Source: Leishmania donovani (lineage: Eukaryota; Euglenozoa; Kinetoplastea; Trypanosomatida; Trypanosomatidae). From it: a DNA stretch of 64,000 nucleotides. The notes under the pieces are model-generated. The model was not told where the DNA came from. It made no database searches and saw nothing but the letters and a program-made list of their open reading frames with translations. Shown piece by piece: positions 1-10,975 of the stretch (its first letter is position 1; every line of letters begins with the position of its first letter). The DNA lies in the NCBI RefSeq assembly GCF_000227135.1, contig NC_018239.1, positions 124,001 through 188,000 of the forward strand, written 5' to 3'. Position numbers and translations under genes: made by a program.

Positions 1-1276
1 GCTGCTCTCTTCCCCTCGGTGGCGGCGCAGGTGTGCGGTGGTCTGCTGGCGTGTTTGCGTGTCTCTTTGGGTGATTCTAAGCTGCGCGAGCAGACTCGCA
101 TCGCTGTTCGGCGGTGCCGGTTGCGGTATGCGCACACGCGTACGCGTATATGCGTTTTCGCTGCGTGTCTTCGGGGACGGAGGGAGTTCAGGCGGGGGTG
201 GTTCAATGGAAGCCCGTCACGGCACACCCCGCTCTCACAGCAACCCGTCGAGCGGCAACGCCGGACAGCGCACAAGAAGGAGCACGGAACAACGGTGCCG
301 TGGGCAGATGCATGCAGCTCGAATCGGATGACCCCTCTTCATCCCCCTCTTCGAGATGCGGACGCTAGTCCAGGTGCGGAACCTAGGATGACGGTGTGTG
401 TGTGCCTGCACGTGCCTCGTGTGTGCAGCCCCAACACGTGAAGCTCGCCTTCGCGGCAACCCCTCCTCCCATGGCTACACGCACGGGCACCTACGCCCAT
501 TCTCCACCACCCCCTCTCTTCTCTCTCATTGCCTCATCCTTTGCTCACACTCACGGGCGCACGCAGCAGAGTCCATATTAGCATTCACTGGAGCCCGCAT
601 GCATCCACGCGGACGGCATGTGAGGCAGACTTTGACGGCCCCATCCCCACCCGTATCTACACTCAGCGTCCTTAGCTCCGTGAACTCGCGTGGTCATCGT
701 CGCGATACACTTTATTTTTCGTTTGGAGCGGCTGTAGACATCTGTCGCTGCCACTGCTCTTGCGTGTGTCGCTCTTTCTCTCTTTCTCTGCTCCACTCCC
801 TCCTCACCACCTTCTTCACCCTCTCTTGCAAAGACAGACAGTCCAGTTCGGGTGGCGTGGCTTCGCCGTGACTCAGCTTGCTCGCTCCCCCGACGGGTCA
901 GCGTACAGAGACACGCACGGGGCAGCCAGCGCCCGCCTTTGCATCTCCCTTTAGTTTTTTTTTTGTTGCTTGCTCCTGCTTTCCTTTCCCATCGGTGATC
1001 GCGATTTTCAAGAGTCGCAAGTGGACTGTGTGTACCCCCTCACCCTCTCTCTCCCATCCGTGTCCGCATCACCACCGGCGTTCCCGTACGGCTACTGCCT
1101 GCTTGCGCCAGATCGCTCTGCAGTGGTGCGCGAGTGCGAAATCCGTGGTCCGTGCGCTGTGAGGTGGTGTTGGGAGGCGAGGGTGCGCCTGTCTTCTGCT
1201 GCCACTGCTGCGGCGAATGCAGTCCGACCATTTCCGTGCTTGCATTCGTCATTGAAAACGGCACCCGCTCTCCAAG
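1..1276 (+). other. Upstream intergenic region / 5' UTR of the myotubularin gene
   Basis: No open frame here looks like a conserved protein. The only frames are short and Ser/Cys/Arg-rich, typical of UTR DNA. Pyrimidine-rich stretches lie near 940-1000 and 1035-1070. The first AG after the second tract is at about 1110-1111 and is a candidate trans-splice acceptor for the gene starting at 1277. A short ATG near 1215 would lie inside that 5' UTR, so the acceptor may instead be further downstream. Confidence 0.6.
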
Positions 1277-4200
1277 ATGCCAACTGTGTCCATTGTAGGC
1301 GTCGATGCCGCCTGGGAGCCCTCGTGCTGCCCATCCGTGATCGCCGATGCTGCAGGCGCCGCCACGCGAGACAGCACCGGCCTTCTCGCAGTGCCGGAGG
1401 TGGATACGGAAACGGGCATCGTTATCCTAGACCTCGGGCGCCGCAGTGGTGACGCGAACGCATCTCGCGGTCCTCATGTCTATGGCGCCGCTCATAATGC
1501 CCCCAACAAGCCGCCGTGTTGGGCTCGAAACGATGGCGTGTGGGCACGGCTGCAGGCCGCCGGGTTCCCATGCCTCGTCGCTGTCCTGGCACAGCCGCTC
1601 GTGAGACCCGCCGCTGCACCACCACCACCACCACCACCACTGCCGCCGGCGCAGAGGACAGTGGAAAAAGGAAGCGCCGACAGGGGGTACGCGGACAGCG
1701 CTGGCCTCGGTTCAGATGCAGGGGCGGGTCTGGCGACCGCCTCTCTCCTTAGGCCCGCGTCATCCGCGGGTGCATCCAACCAGACGGCGAAGCCGCTGCT
1801 CGTGTATTTGCCCACTATCGTGCCCTCTGCCGCCACCCCCAACGACGCCGCTGCATCTGCCGGCTACGGCGATGCGTCAGGCGGGGTCGGTGATACTGAC
1901 TCGGAAGCACCGTCGGTCGCTGCGTTGCCTTCCTTCTCGCACAGCGTGTCGTCGCGCAGCGTGGTGGGTAAGCTGGGTAAGCTGCCAAGCCCTGACCTAT
2001 CCCCGGCAACAGCAGCCACGACCACTGCTGCAGATCTGTCCTTTTCCGTTCCGTCTTCTATTCCGCTCTGTCGCTCGTCGCCGCCGCGCGCACTCCTGCC
2101 TCTGTGCTTCAGCTCGGCCCCCGTGGCGCCGCTTCGCCACCTCCTTGCCTCAGCTGCCGTGTGCGTAGACGGCCACAGAATACCGTCGGCTTTCTCTGCT
2201 GCAGCCGCGCAAGCCGAGGAGGATGCGCAGGCTCCACTCAGAGGCGCTGGCGCTACGTGTGAAGCAGTGAAAAGAGAGCACGCGCGAGAAGTCGATACGT
2301 TGCAGCAGCCGCCACCTCCCTCGTCGAGCGCCTACACAGATGCGAGCACCGGTGCGGTTGGTGTTGCTCGAGTCGTCTGTCGAGCAGTCTGGCCAATCCC
2401 TCCGTGGTCGGCGAATCCACTGCCGTTGTTCGCTCCGGAGGCGGTCCCGTTGCTATCCTACTCGATGAGCACTGATGGCAGTCATCGCGGAGTTTCGGTA
2501 GACAAATCCGCAACGCCTCGAGTGGCGGGAACAGCAGCAGCGGATGACGACAATGTGGAAGCGGCTGTGTCTGACCTGCTGGAGCACCTCGGTGAGTGGA
2601 ACAGCTCCCTCGTGGCCGGCATGTTCTTGAGTGCGAAGGTGCTGGCGGCAAGCACGCCCACGACGCAATCAGCTACACCGTCCTTGTCGCAGCAACAACC
2701 GGAAACGACAGCGACGAGGACGAGAGATGGCGAGGCGGAGGCTGAAGCGGCGGCTCTGGAGAAAGAAGGTGGCAGTGTCACAGTGGCCTCGGCATGCCCT
2801 ACCTCAATGCAAGAGCTGCTAGCGCTTCTCTTTCAGTACTGGCATCAGCGGTTGGCGGACCCGCCGGCGTGCACGTGTGCAGTAGGGCCTCCCGGAAGGC
2901 ATCAGCAGCACCACGAGGTATCTGCGTCTCTGAAAGCCGTTGCGGGCACCACCGCTACCACGTTTGCCGCCCAGGAGAGCGTTGGGGTGGTGCCGCAGTC
3001 CCCATCACCTCCGACGCAGACGCCGACACTCATCAGCCGCGCCTTTTTTCAGGATCCTCAAGGCCGCGAGCACGCGGCAGAAGCACCCTGGCACAAGTCC
3101 ATCAAGCAGACGCCGGCGCAGGCAACGCCGCTGTCCTCGCCCTCTCCGCTGCCCCCTGCCGCCCCGCACCACTACACGTCCGCGTTCCTTGTGGAGCAGC
3201 TGCTGATGTCGATCGAGTTTTCCATCGCGTACTTGGTGAGCCGCAAGCGGGACGCGGCGGCGGTGTCTGGCAGTCAGGCAGATACAGATGCTCTCCGTGA
3301 CGCATTCAATGAGGACGATGCTCGAGCGCCGCCCTTGACACCGTTGCGGGTTCAGCAGCGGCTCCGGTGCTACCGACTCCCGCCGGTCTCCTCGCACACA
3401 CCATTTGAGGTGGTGTGGGGGCTGTACCTCGCGCAGCGGATGCGCATGTTCAGCGGCTCCGAGACCTTAGCATCCGCAGCCAAGGTCCGCGCTGGCGCAA
3501 AAGCGCCGGCTGCTGCGCGCTTACGGTTGTCGGCGCCCTCGAAACCGTCGCTGGAGCACGCCGAGGCAGCGCTTGCCGATGGAGAGGAAGAGGAGCAGCG
3601 GCACGACGCATGTGGCCTGAGCTGCACAGCGATGGACGTGTGGACACTGTGGCAGCGGGCAGCAGGAATGACGTGGAAACGGTCACCAGCAGCACCAACA
3701 GCGTTGGCGCCCATAGTCAAGGAAGCGGCGGTGGATGCCACACCCCTATCGCCACCGCTACAGCTTACTGCGCCACTGCAGTCCGCGAATGCACTGATGG
3801 AAGTAAGCAACCCTACAGCATCGCCGCCGTCACTCGCCTCACCGTGTCGCACGCGTATCTTCTCCGCAAGCAGCATGGAGCGGCGGCGTCCGTCATCAGA
3901 CCGCCAGCTCGTTCTGCCGCCTGTTCGCTCCTCAGCACCACAGCCTCTACCCAGTCGCTTGCCCACCCACATCAACTTCACGGTGCAGACAGTCTCGAAG
4001 CCGTGCAAGAGCTCTCACAGTGCCCCTGACGTGGCCGCCGTAGCAGCCGCAGCAATCCATGACAGGTCACTGCCGTCCCCACACGCAGTGTTAGCTGCAC
4101 AAGCGGTTCAACTACAGCAAGGACGTGAGCCGGTGCAGATGTCCTCGGCAACGTCGGTGGCGGCAGCGACCGCAGGACTTCTTCAGGTACTTCCGAGCTT

Positions 4201-7200
4201 CCTCTCCTCTCGCGGCCCAGTGCCGGATGCGCCTTCTCCACCGTCGCTGCAGCCCTCGACTTCGGTACGCAATTCGCCCTCCCCACAATGGCTGCACAAG
4301 CGGGCCAGAGCGTCCACAGCAGTGACTGCCGACGTGCGTGCCGCAACGCAGCCTGCGCAGAGAAGTGGCAAACCCGACGCTTGGCTGCAAGAGCGGCGCG
4401 AGACGCATGGCGTCAGCGAGGCGAACGCAGCCGTGAGACACGTACCAGCCTCTCAGCAGCCCGCAACAGGCACGATGCAAGGAGGCCGCATCGATTCATG
4501 GGAGAGCATTGGCGATAGCAGCCTCGACAGCGCGGACGGGATGAGAGACAAGAGGAACGACGGCGTGGCGCGTGTCGCAGGGCAGTTGACCGCCAGCACC
4601 ACTGTGAGCCGCAGTATACATGACGCCTCCACTTCTTTGGTCGCCGCTGGATCGCAGGCGCACGTGCAGCAGCGACGCTCTACCCTGCCAGCCACCTGCA
4701 CCGTCGAGCCACCCAAAAGCGTTCTTCCCGCTGCACCGGCTGCGGAGAGCGGCAGGCGAAAAACGCATCGTACCGGTGAGGTCGGTGGCGACAGCGACGA
4801 TGGCGGCAGGCACACCGCACGCGCCACTGCGGCAACGCCGTTGGAGGGATGGAAGGAGACGCTACCGCCCGACGAGGCACACTGGATGGAAAACCGCGGT
4901 GGTCTCGATGCAGCAACGACGGTGCCGCAGACGTCTCGCTGCCGGCGGCCGCGCGGAGGGCTGTACTCTGCCGCCTCTTTCGTAGCAGTCCTCTCCGCGG
5001 CGGTGTCGCAGGTGCTGTCCGAGCAGCAGGATCCATCGCAGCAACATCAGCAGCAGCAGTTCCACGGCTTCCCCGCAGCGCCTCCCTCCTTCGCGCCCTC
5101 GGGCTCCGTATCTTTCTCCTCCACGGCAGCGGCGGTGGCGGCACAGCGGCTGGAGCAGATCCGCCGTGGCCGGCTTTTGCCCTCCCTCGCTACGCTCGAC
5201 AGTCTCAACTTGCTACCGCAGTACGTGCCTGTCTGGTGCTACACGTACGACCCCATCACCGGCCAGCGGGCAACGAGGCGGCGCGGCGACGATGGTGGTG
5301 GCAGTAGCGGTCATGTGCACAATCGCAGCTACCTACAGCGCTACACCCCATCTTCCAGCGGGGCGGTGACCCGTTCGCGTGGCGGCGGCGGCGGCGGCGC
5401 AGGCGGTGGCATCCACGAGCTGGGTCGCGCTGGCAAGGCGGGCTTGACCGCCACCTACAGATATGTTTCTGAGACGGCGCGAACAGTGCTCGATGCGGTT
5501 AAGTCGTCTGTACCGAACAAGGTGCAAGGCGCGAGGGGCATCAATGGCAATAGCACCCAACCTGTGAGCAGCGGCACCGGCGACGGAGGGAGAGCTGGTT
5601 TTCCCGCCACACCGGCGACAGCGGGTGCACCGATGGAGAGCCCCGTCATGTCTCCCGTTGCCGTCTCCGCGCCACGCACGTCCTTGGATGCGCCTCTGCC
5701 TGTGATGGCTAGCGTTCATGCTCCCGCGCACGGCAGCGGCAACGCAACTCGTGATGCGACGAAGGATCCAAGTCTGTACTACGCCATGTGCGGGCTGTAC
5801 ATCACGGAGCAGGACATTATCATACGCGCCATTCCGACGGTCGAGGTCGAGCGCCAGCGTGAGAAGGCGAGGCAGAAGTGGCGGCAACAGAAAGGCGTGC
5901 CCTCAGCGCCGACACGAGGATTCGGCTGGGCAAAAGCCAGCGGCGGAGGTAGAGGCTGCCTCGGCCGCGGCGGCGCACCTTCAGTTGGCAGCGAAGCCGA
6001 GCGCTCGAAGTGCGCTGACGGGAACAACAGCAGCGACGAGGGCAACAACGTCGACGACAGCGACGAGGAGGAAGTGGTGGAGCTGCTGATTTTGCCACGC
6101 GTCAGCCTTGTGTCTGTCACGCCGTGTGCGGTGGATCGCAGCGCCGGCGGCGTCTTCGCCGTCAAGCACGCTCGCAAGCTGTACGACCATCTGGAGCGAG
6201 ACCGCAACTTCGCTCCTTCGTCCTCAGCGGCCACCACCTCAGATTCGACCTTGACCGTGCCCGCCTCTGGCGGCAGTGGTAGCGGCGGCGGTGGCGAAGG
6301 TGGCAGGGATGCAGCGGAAAGCAGCGTACCGTCCGCCTCAGCGGGGTGTCGATTGTCGGTGACCGGCACAGCGACCTCAAGCACGGGCACCAATGCGCGA
6401 CACCACCTCCCGCGCACATCAGCGCACTCAGGCCAGCCAGGGCAGACATCCTTCATGACGTCGTCGACCGTGGTGGTGCTAAAGCTGCAATCTGGGCAGA
6501 TGCAGACGGTATGGCTGGAGTTTGCAGACGAGACGGCGTTGAATGAGGTCCATCAGCTGCTGTGCGCTCCACTGCGACCTTCGACTCGGCCACGTGGGAT
6601 GGCAGCCTGTCAAGCAGGGCCGTGCTATGGCAACCGATTTTTGTCCAGCGCCCGCCGCCTGTGGTGCATGGTGCCTCTGGTCCTGCTTGCCACGAACGTG
6701 CTGCCGCAGGGAGCCGCCACCTCGCCGTTCATGCAGGCACTCTTGAAGAACGTCACCGTGGCGGCGGTGATGCTGAACGCGCAGGCAACGGCGCCGTGCA
6801 TGGCAGCGGCAACAACCAGGTCGCCATCACTTCTGTCGATGGAGGCCTCCACGCTCTCTCTGCCCTCGCCCCTGCCCCCGCGCGGGCCCCCCATAATGCT
6901 GGCAGACACGTGGTGGCTCTACGACCCCGCTCGAGAATTCGTGCGCCAAGGCCTGTCAGAGGAACACTGGTCCATGACGTCGGCGAACGCGGAGTACGCC
7001 TTCTGCCCGACCTACCCATCCACCTTCGTCGTCCCCGCCGCCGTCGCACGCGCGATGGAAAATGACGAGGTGGACGGACGACACCGCATGTCGCGCCGCG
7101 TCGAAGCTGTCGCCTTCTACTACGCGCCAACCGGTGGCGTGCTCGTCCGCAGTGCACAACCGACGCTGGCGACGCTGGTGGCCGATGTGCCGACCGGGCA

Positions 7201-10200
7201 GGCGTTGGAGTGGACATCGCGCATGACGGGTGGCCGGCTTGGTAGAGCAGCGCCGGCCGCGTCGTCGTCGCAGACACAGACGTCGCCGTTGGTGGTGCCG
7301 CTGCGGGACGCCCTTCGCCTTACACTGAATGCCTTCGCCGCGGCGGCTGGAGTGACGGCTCAGCAAATCTTCGTAATGGACCTCCGCTCTGCCAGGGCGG
7401 CGTTCGCGAATGTGGGCAAGGGAGGCGGCACCATGGAGCTTCTCCTGTACCCCTTCTGCGGTGTGGAGTACGCTGGACTGCCAAACATTCACAGTGTGCA
7501 GAAGGCGTGGCGTAAGCTAAGAGCGTCCCTGACACACGACGCGCCGTACCAGCTCCGGGGAGATGAGAGCGGCTGCCTCGAGACGCAGTACGTGCAGCAC
7601 GCAGGAGAGCCGCCGTACGCGGCGGTGGTTGCCGCTGCTGAGCTGTCTGCGACGGCGAAGCGGCCCGCGTCAGGGCTCAGCGTGGCGTCGCCACTGTTGG
7701 CGTCGCTGCTGCCGCGCCTGCAAGGGTGCAGTCCGAGTGCTCCGCAGTCAGCGAGGGACTTTAGTAGTGGCGCAGACGCAGAAGCGGTTATCAAGCTCAG
7801 TGCTGGTGAGTCCGGCGACAGCGATGGTAACGGCGAGAGTGGCGGGCCAAGAGACGGTGCGGCAGCGGAAGACTATGCTGCGAACACAACGGCCATGACA
7901 TCGGCGCCGTCTCGGCCTCCGTTCTCGCTCGGGGGTGTGCGATGGAGTGCCATCTTCTCCGCCATGGCCCCCGTCGGCGGCGCGTCCGTCACTGCCATGA
8001 TGCCGGCAGCACAGCACGAGTGGCTCGCCTACATTGCCATGCTGCTCAACACCGCCGTCGTTGTAGCGCGGCGTGTATGCGGCGTGCCGACGGACCCGCT
8101 GTACGTGCCTGCCCTGCAGCACAACGGTCCTTTGGCAAACTGCTTCTCGTACATTGTAGGCCACGCCTTCACACAATTTCGGCTACCAAAGGCGACGACG
8201 TCGGCGTCTGCGGCGCCACGCTCGGGATCGAGGCGCAGCTTGTGGACGTCAGCCGCAGCCACAGCGTCGGCTGCTCGCAGCTTCAAGGCGCCGCTAGCAT
8301 CGTACGAGCACAGCGCGCACGCGACACTCGCGCATGTGGTGTTTCTCAACTGCTCCGACGGCTGGGACCGCACCCCGCAGATCAGCATCCTTGCGCAGCT
8401 GCTGCTAGACCCTTACTATCGCACAGTGGAAGGTCTCTGCATCTTGCTGGAGCGCGAAGTGCTCTGCTTTGGACATCCGACGCAACTACGCTCAACGGCG
8501 GTGCGCGGCAACGTCGACGACTACTGGGACCAACTCCTCCGCGACGACCAAGACGCTGCGGTAGCAGCGAAGAGGATGAGCGCGCAGGTTCCCGCGGCAG
8601 CGGCGACGCAAACACACGCGACGTCAGCGACCTCGGAGGGCCAGCGACTCTTCCCGGCGTCGAACACGCGGGCGATAGAGGCGCGTCAGCGCAAAACCGC
8701 TCCGGCGGCCTCTCAGTCGCCGACCGTCCTCGCCGCTCACACACTGGCAGCTGGCGAAATGGGGAACGCCGTGGAGAGTGAGCCTAGGAGCGATAGCGAG
8801 GGGGGTCGAGCAAGCTGCAACGTCGGGCCGCTGACGGCCGCTGCTGCCACCGCCAGGGATGACGATGATTACGACGACGTTGAAAGTGACGCTACCTCGG
8901 CGCTGCTCTTCGATGAGGGGCCCGTGGAAGCGCACGAGGCTGCGGCGGCTGACGGGCTGAGAGAACGGGCCTTGCATCGATGGCTGCAGAAGGCCCGTGC
9001 GGCACTGGGCGGCAGTGGTAGCGCAGGCGACGTCGCAGCGACGGAGGGTGCAAGGCAGAGCCGTGGTGCATCTGCAGCGACTGCTGATGCGCAGTCAGTG
9101 TGCACGTCGTCGATGTCCTCAAAGCCTCCCAAAGTGCCGCTGTGGTCTAGTAGCGAGGTGGCACCCATTCTTACGCAGCTGCTCGACGCCATACGTCAGC
9201 TTGTCGTGCTCTATCCGGCGTGCTTCGAGTACACACCGCAGTTTGTGTGCCTCCTGCTCGATCTCCTCCACAGCGGGCTGATCAGCACCTTCAGTGTGAA
9301 CTGCGAGCAGCAGGTGGAGGCGCAGCGCGTGGCAGAGGGCACGCTGTCGCTGAGTCAGTGGTGTGCTCTCCTGCTGTCCACGACGACGGCGACGCCATCG
9401 GCATTGTGTGCAGCAACGCCTGTCACGGTCCAGCCGTCACCCCTCAGGAACACACTCGACACGCACTCGGATGGTGGCGGCGGCGACGCCAACACTGTGC
9501 TCCTGCTGAGCAGCGCGTCGAACCCCCGTGCCCCCGCGACGCCGGACTCGCTGCGCCAGCAGCTCCCGAGGTCGACGGCAGCGGCGCTATCGACGTTCCA
9601 TGCGGATCCAGCCAGCGAGGCGGGTGGCGCTGAGGCAAGCGTGGGTGCTGCCATCTCGGCCGACGCATCTTTTCATCGCCTGGATTCGGCCTTCCTGATG
9701 GGCGACGCAGGTCTGGAGCAGGAGGAGTCAGGGGAGAACGCCGTGGACAGCTGTCGCCGCAGCTGCAGCGACACCTTAGAGAGGAAGGCCTTCGCCGTCC
9801 ACCCTAGAAGTGGAAGTGGCGAGGGTGCGTCTGGCAGTCTTGCAGCCGGTAAGCAGCCGCGGCAGAGAGCTGCCGCGGCACGGTCCTTGCCCAGTACCCG
9901 CACTCCTGCCTTGCCGCCGCTCGCCCAAGAGGGAAAGGCGGTGGAGGAGGAGACGGCGACGACAGGGGGTCGCTCGTATACACCGCAACTGCAGGCGCCG
10001 CCACTGGCGCGTCCTGATGCGTCTCTCCACCTCTACGACTTCGACTGCACCACACAATGGGGTGTCCCCGTCGCATCTGCGGCGCCACCGCTGCCGCGCT
10101 CGGGGCACGCCCTTCCCTCGCCCTTCTCAATATCCTCCTCCGTCACCTCACCGCGGGCGTACTCCGCACGCCCCCGGGACGAGGCCTCGCTCGCAGGGAG

Positions 10201-10975
10201 TGGGCGGCAGACACAGCACCCACACCAGCAAGCAGGCTGTAATGCGAGTGGCGCCACGGCGGCGGATGAGTTCTCTCGCCGTCTGCTGCCCATCTCGTAC
10301 GAGGCTCTCTACACCTCTGGTTACCTCAACCCGAACTTTTCCCTGCGCCACAACAGGGTCAATGTCGGCCCACTCGTGGACTTCATCCTTCCATCCCAGC
10401 TTACCCTGTGGCGAGCCGCGTATACACGTCACTCGTTTTGGGGCGTGCGGCAAGCGCAGCTGCAACACGCCACCGGACAGCATCAGCAGGAGCAGCACCG
10501 GCTGCGTGGGGCGGGCGGTGGCATCGGACAAGGCGCTTCAAACGCAACAGGCGAGGCGAGAAGTTCCTTCGGCCGACACGGCGGCAGCGGCAGCGCTGTG
10601 GGCGTGGGTGGTGCTCACGTCGGGGCAGAGGCACATGGAAGTGGGCTGTGGAGCGCCGGTGCTTCCTCTACGGGGGCAGCGGCGTCGTCGGGCCCCATCG
10701 CTAGCGCCGTACCGGAAGACGCGCGTTGGCAGCCTCGCAACAGCACCCCGCACGTCCCCTCCTTCGCCAGCGCCTCCGTCACGTCACGCACTGGCGGCGG
10801 CAGCAGTGCGGCCTTCTTCATGGGCGAAGAGGACAGCGAGAGTCGCTCGCAAGGTCGACCGGCGCACTTCACGGACGTGGCCGCCGCCTGCACTGCGACC
10901 TCCTCGACACCCGGCATCTACCAGTTCCATATCGGCTCCGACAGCGAAGACGAGGAGACGGACGACTGCCACTAG
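1277..10975 (+). CDS. Giant myotubularin-family phosphoinositide 3-phosphatase with PH-GRAM-like region
   Basis: A 3232-residue protein starting at ATG 1277. The family removes the 3-phosphate from PI(3)P and PI(3,5)P2 on endosomal membranes. The active-site signature CSDGWDRT is seen at about residues 2359-2366, giving a CX5R nucleophile Cys and the Arg. Other family blocks are readable in order: WxLYDPxxE with an N-x-x-Y-x-x-C-x-T-Y-P block near 1880-1915, the GGVLVRSxQP strand near 1945, GGGTME with NIHSVQKAWRKL near 2040-2085, WLAYIAMLL near 2250, and the LLDPYYRTxEGxxxLxExExLxFGH block right after the active site. A later FEYTPQFVCLLLDLLHS block lies near 2640. A PH-GRAM-like region sits about 1500-1760, split by an acidic insertion. 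The protein is several times longer than usual members because of Ala/Ser/Gly/Pro-rich expansions, mostly in the first 1450 residues and around 2390-2610. All catalytic residues are present, so activity is inferred. The family call is secure; the role of the N-terminal half is unknown. Confidence 0.93.
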   Translation: MPTVSIVGVDAAWEPSCCPSVIADAAGAATRDSTGLLAVPEVDTETGIVILDLGRRSGDANASRGPHVYGAAHNAPNKPPCWARNDGVWARLQAAGFPCLVAVLAQPLVRPAAAPPPPPPPLPPAQRTVEKGSADRGYADSAGLGSDAGAGLATASLLRPASSAGASNQTAKPLLVYLPTIVPSAATPNDAAASAGYGDASGGVGDTDSEAPSVAALPSFSHSVSSRSVVGKLGKLPSPDLSPATAATTTAADLSFSVPSSIPLCRSSPPRALLPLCFSSAPVAPLRHLLASAAVCVDGHRIPSAFSAAAAQAEEDAQAPLRGAGATCEAVKREHAREVDTLQQPPPPSSSAYTDASTGAVGVARVVCRAVWPIPPWSANPLPLFAPEAVPLLSYSMSTDGSHRGVSVDKSATPRVAGTAAADDDNVEAAVSDLLEHLGEWNSSLVAGMFLSAKVLAASTPTTQSATPSLSQQQPETTATRTRDGEAEAEAAALEKEGGSVTVASACPTSMQELLALLFQYWHQRLADPPACTCAVGPPGRHQQHHEVSASLKAVAGTTATTFAAQESVGVVPQSPSPPTQTPTLISRAFFQDPQGREHAAEAPWHKSIKQTPAQATPLSSPSPLPPAAPHHYTSAFLVEQLLMSIEFSIAYLVSRKRDAAAVSGSQADTDALRDAFNEDDARAPPLTPLRVQQRLRCYRLPPVSSHTPFEVVWGLYLAQRMRMFSGSETLASAAKVRAGAKAPAAARLRLSAPSKPSLEHAEAALADGEEEEQRHDACGLSCTAMDVWTLWQRAAGMTWKRSPAAPTALAPIVKEAAVDATPLSPPLQLTAPLQSANALMEVSNPTASPPSLASPCRTRIFSASSMERRRPSSDRQLVLPPVRSSAPQPLPSRLPTHINFTVQTVSKPCKSSHSAPDVAAVAAAAIHDRSLPSPHAVLAAQAVQLQQGREPVQMSSATSVAAATAGLLQVLPSFLSSRGPVPDAPSPPSLQPSTSVRNSPSPQWLHKRARASTAVTADVRAATQPAQRSGKPDAWLQERRETHGVSEANAAVRHVPASQQPATGTMQGGRIDSWESIGDSSLDSADGMRDKRNDGVARVAGQLTASTTVSRSIHDASTSLVAAGSQAHVQQRRSTLPATCTVEPPKSVLPAAPAAESGRRKTHRTGEVGGDSDDGGRHTARATAATPLEGWKETLPPDEAHWMENRGGLDAATTVPQTSRCRRPRGGLYSAASFVAVLSAAVSQVLSEQQDPSQQHQQQQFHGFPAAPPSFAPSGSVSFSSTAAAVAAQRLEQIRRGRLLPSLATLDSLNLLPQYVPVWCYTYDPITGQRATRRRGDDGGGSSGHVHNRSYLQRYTPSSSGAVTRSRGGGGGGAGGGIHELGRAGKAGLTATYRYVSETARTVLDAVKSSVPNKVQGARGINGNSTQPVSSGTGDGGRAGFPATPATAGAPMESPVMSPVAVSAPRTSLDAPLPVMASVHAPAHGSGNATRDATKDPSLYYAMCGLYITEQDIIIRAIPTVEVERQREKARQKWRQQKGVPSAPTRGFGWAKASGGGRGCLGRGGAPSVGSEAERSKCADGNNSSDEGNNVDDSDEEEVVELLILPRVSLVSVTPCAVDRSAGGVFAVKHARKLYDHLERDRNFAPSSSAATTSDSTLTVPASGGSGSGGGGEGGRDAAESSVPSASAGCRLSVTGTATSSTGTNARHHLPRTSAHSGQPGQTSFMTSSTVVVLKLQSGQMQTVWLEFADETALNEVHQLLCAPLRPSTRPRGMAACQAGPCYGNRFLSSARRLWCMVPLVLLATNVLPQGAATSPFMQALLKNVTVAAVMLNAQATAPCMAAATTRSPSLLSMEASTLSLPSPLPPRGPPIMLADTWWLYDPAREFVRQGLSEEHWSMTSANAEYAFCPTYPSTFVVPAAVARAMENDEVDGRHRMSRRVEAVAFYYAPTGGVLVRSAQPTLATLVADVPTGQALEWTSRMTGGRLGRAAPAASSSQTQTSPLVVPLRDALRLTLNAFAAAAGVTAQQIFVMDLRSARAAFANVGKGGGTMELLLYPFCGVEYAGLPNIHSVQKAWRKLRASLTHDAPYQLRGDESGCLETQYVQHAGEPPYAAVVAAAELSATAKRPASGLSVASPLLASLLPRLQGCSPSAPQSARDFSSGADAEAVIKLSAGESGDSDGNGESGGPRDGAAAEDYAANTTAMTSAPSRPPFSLGGVRWSAIFSAMAPVGGASVTAMMPAAQHEWLAYIAMLLNTAVVVARRVCGVPTDPLYVPALQHNGPLANCFSYIVGHAFTQFRLPKATTSASAAPRSGSRRSLWTSAAATASAARSFKAPLASYEHSAHATLAHVVFLNCSDGWDRTPQISILAQLLLDPYYRTVEGLCILLEREVLCFGHPTQLRSTAVRGNVDDYWDQLLRDDQDAAVAAKRMSAQVPAAAATQTHATSATSEGQRLFPASNTRAIEARQRKTAPAASQSPTVLAAHTLAAGEMGNAVESEPRSDSEGGRASCNVGPLTAAAATARDDDDYDDVESDATSALLFDEGPVEAHEAAAADGLRERALHRWLQKARAALGGSGSAGDVAATEGARQSRGASAATADAQSVCTSSMSSKPPKVPLWSSSEVAPILTQLLDAIRQLVVLYPACFEYTPQFVCLLLDLLHSGLISTFSVNCEQQVEAQRVAEGTLSLSQWCALLLSTTTATPSALCAATPVTVQPSPLRNTLDTHSDGGGGDANTVLLLSSASNPRAPATPDSLRQQLPRSTAAALSTFHADPASEAGGAEASVGAAISADASFHRLDSAFLMGDAGLEQEESGENAVDSCRRSCSDTLERKAFAVHPRSGSGEGASGSLAAGKQPRQRAAAARSLPSTRTPALPPLAQEGKAVEEETATTGGRSYTPQLQAPPLARPDASLHLYDFDCTTQWGVPVASAAPPLPRSGHALPSPFSISSSVTSPRAYSARPRDEASLAGSGRQTQHPHQQAGCNASGATAADEFSRRLLPISYEALYTSGYLNPNFSLRHNRVNVGPLVDFILPSQLTLWRAAYTRHSFWGVRQAQLQHATGQHQQEQHRLRGAGGGIGQGASNATGEARSSFGRHGGSGSAVGVGGAHVGAEAHGSGLWSAGASSTGAAASSGPIASAVPEDARWQPRNSTPHVPSFASASVTSRTGGGSSAAFFMGEEDSESRSQGRPAHFTDVAAACTATSSTPGIYQFHIGSDSEDEETDDCH

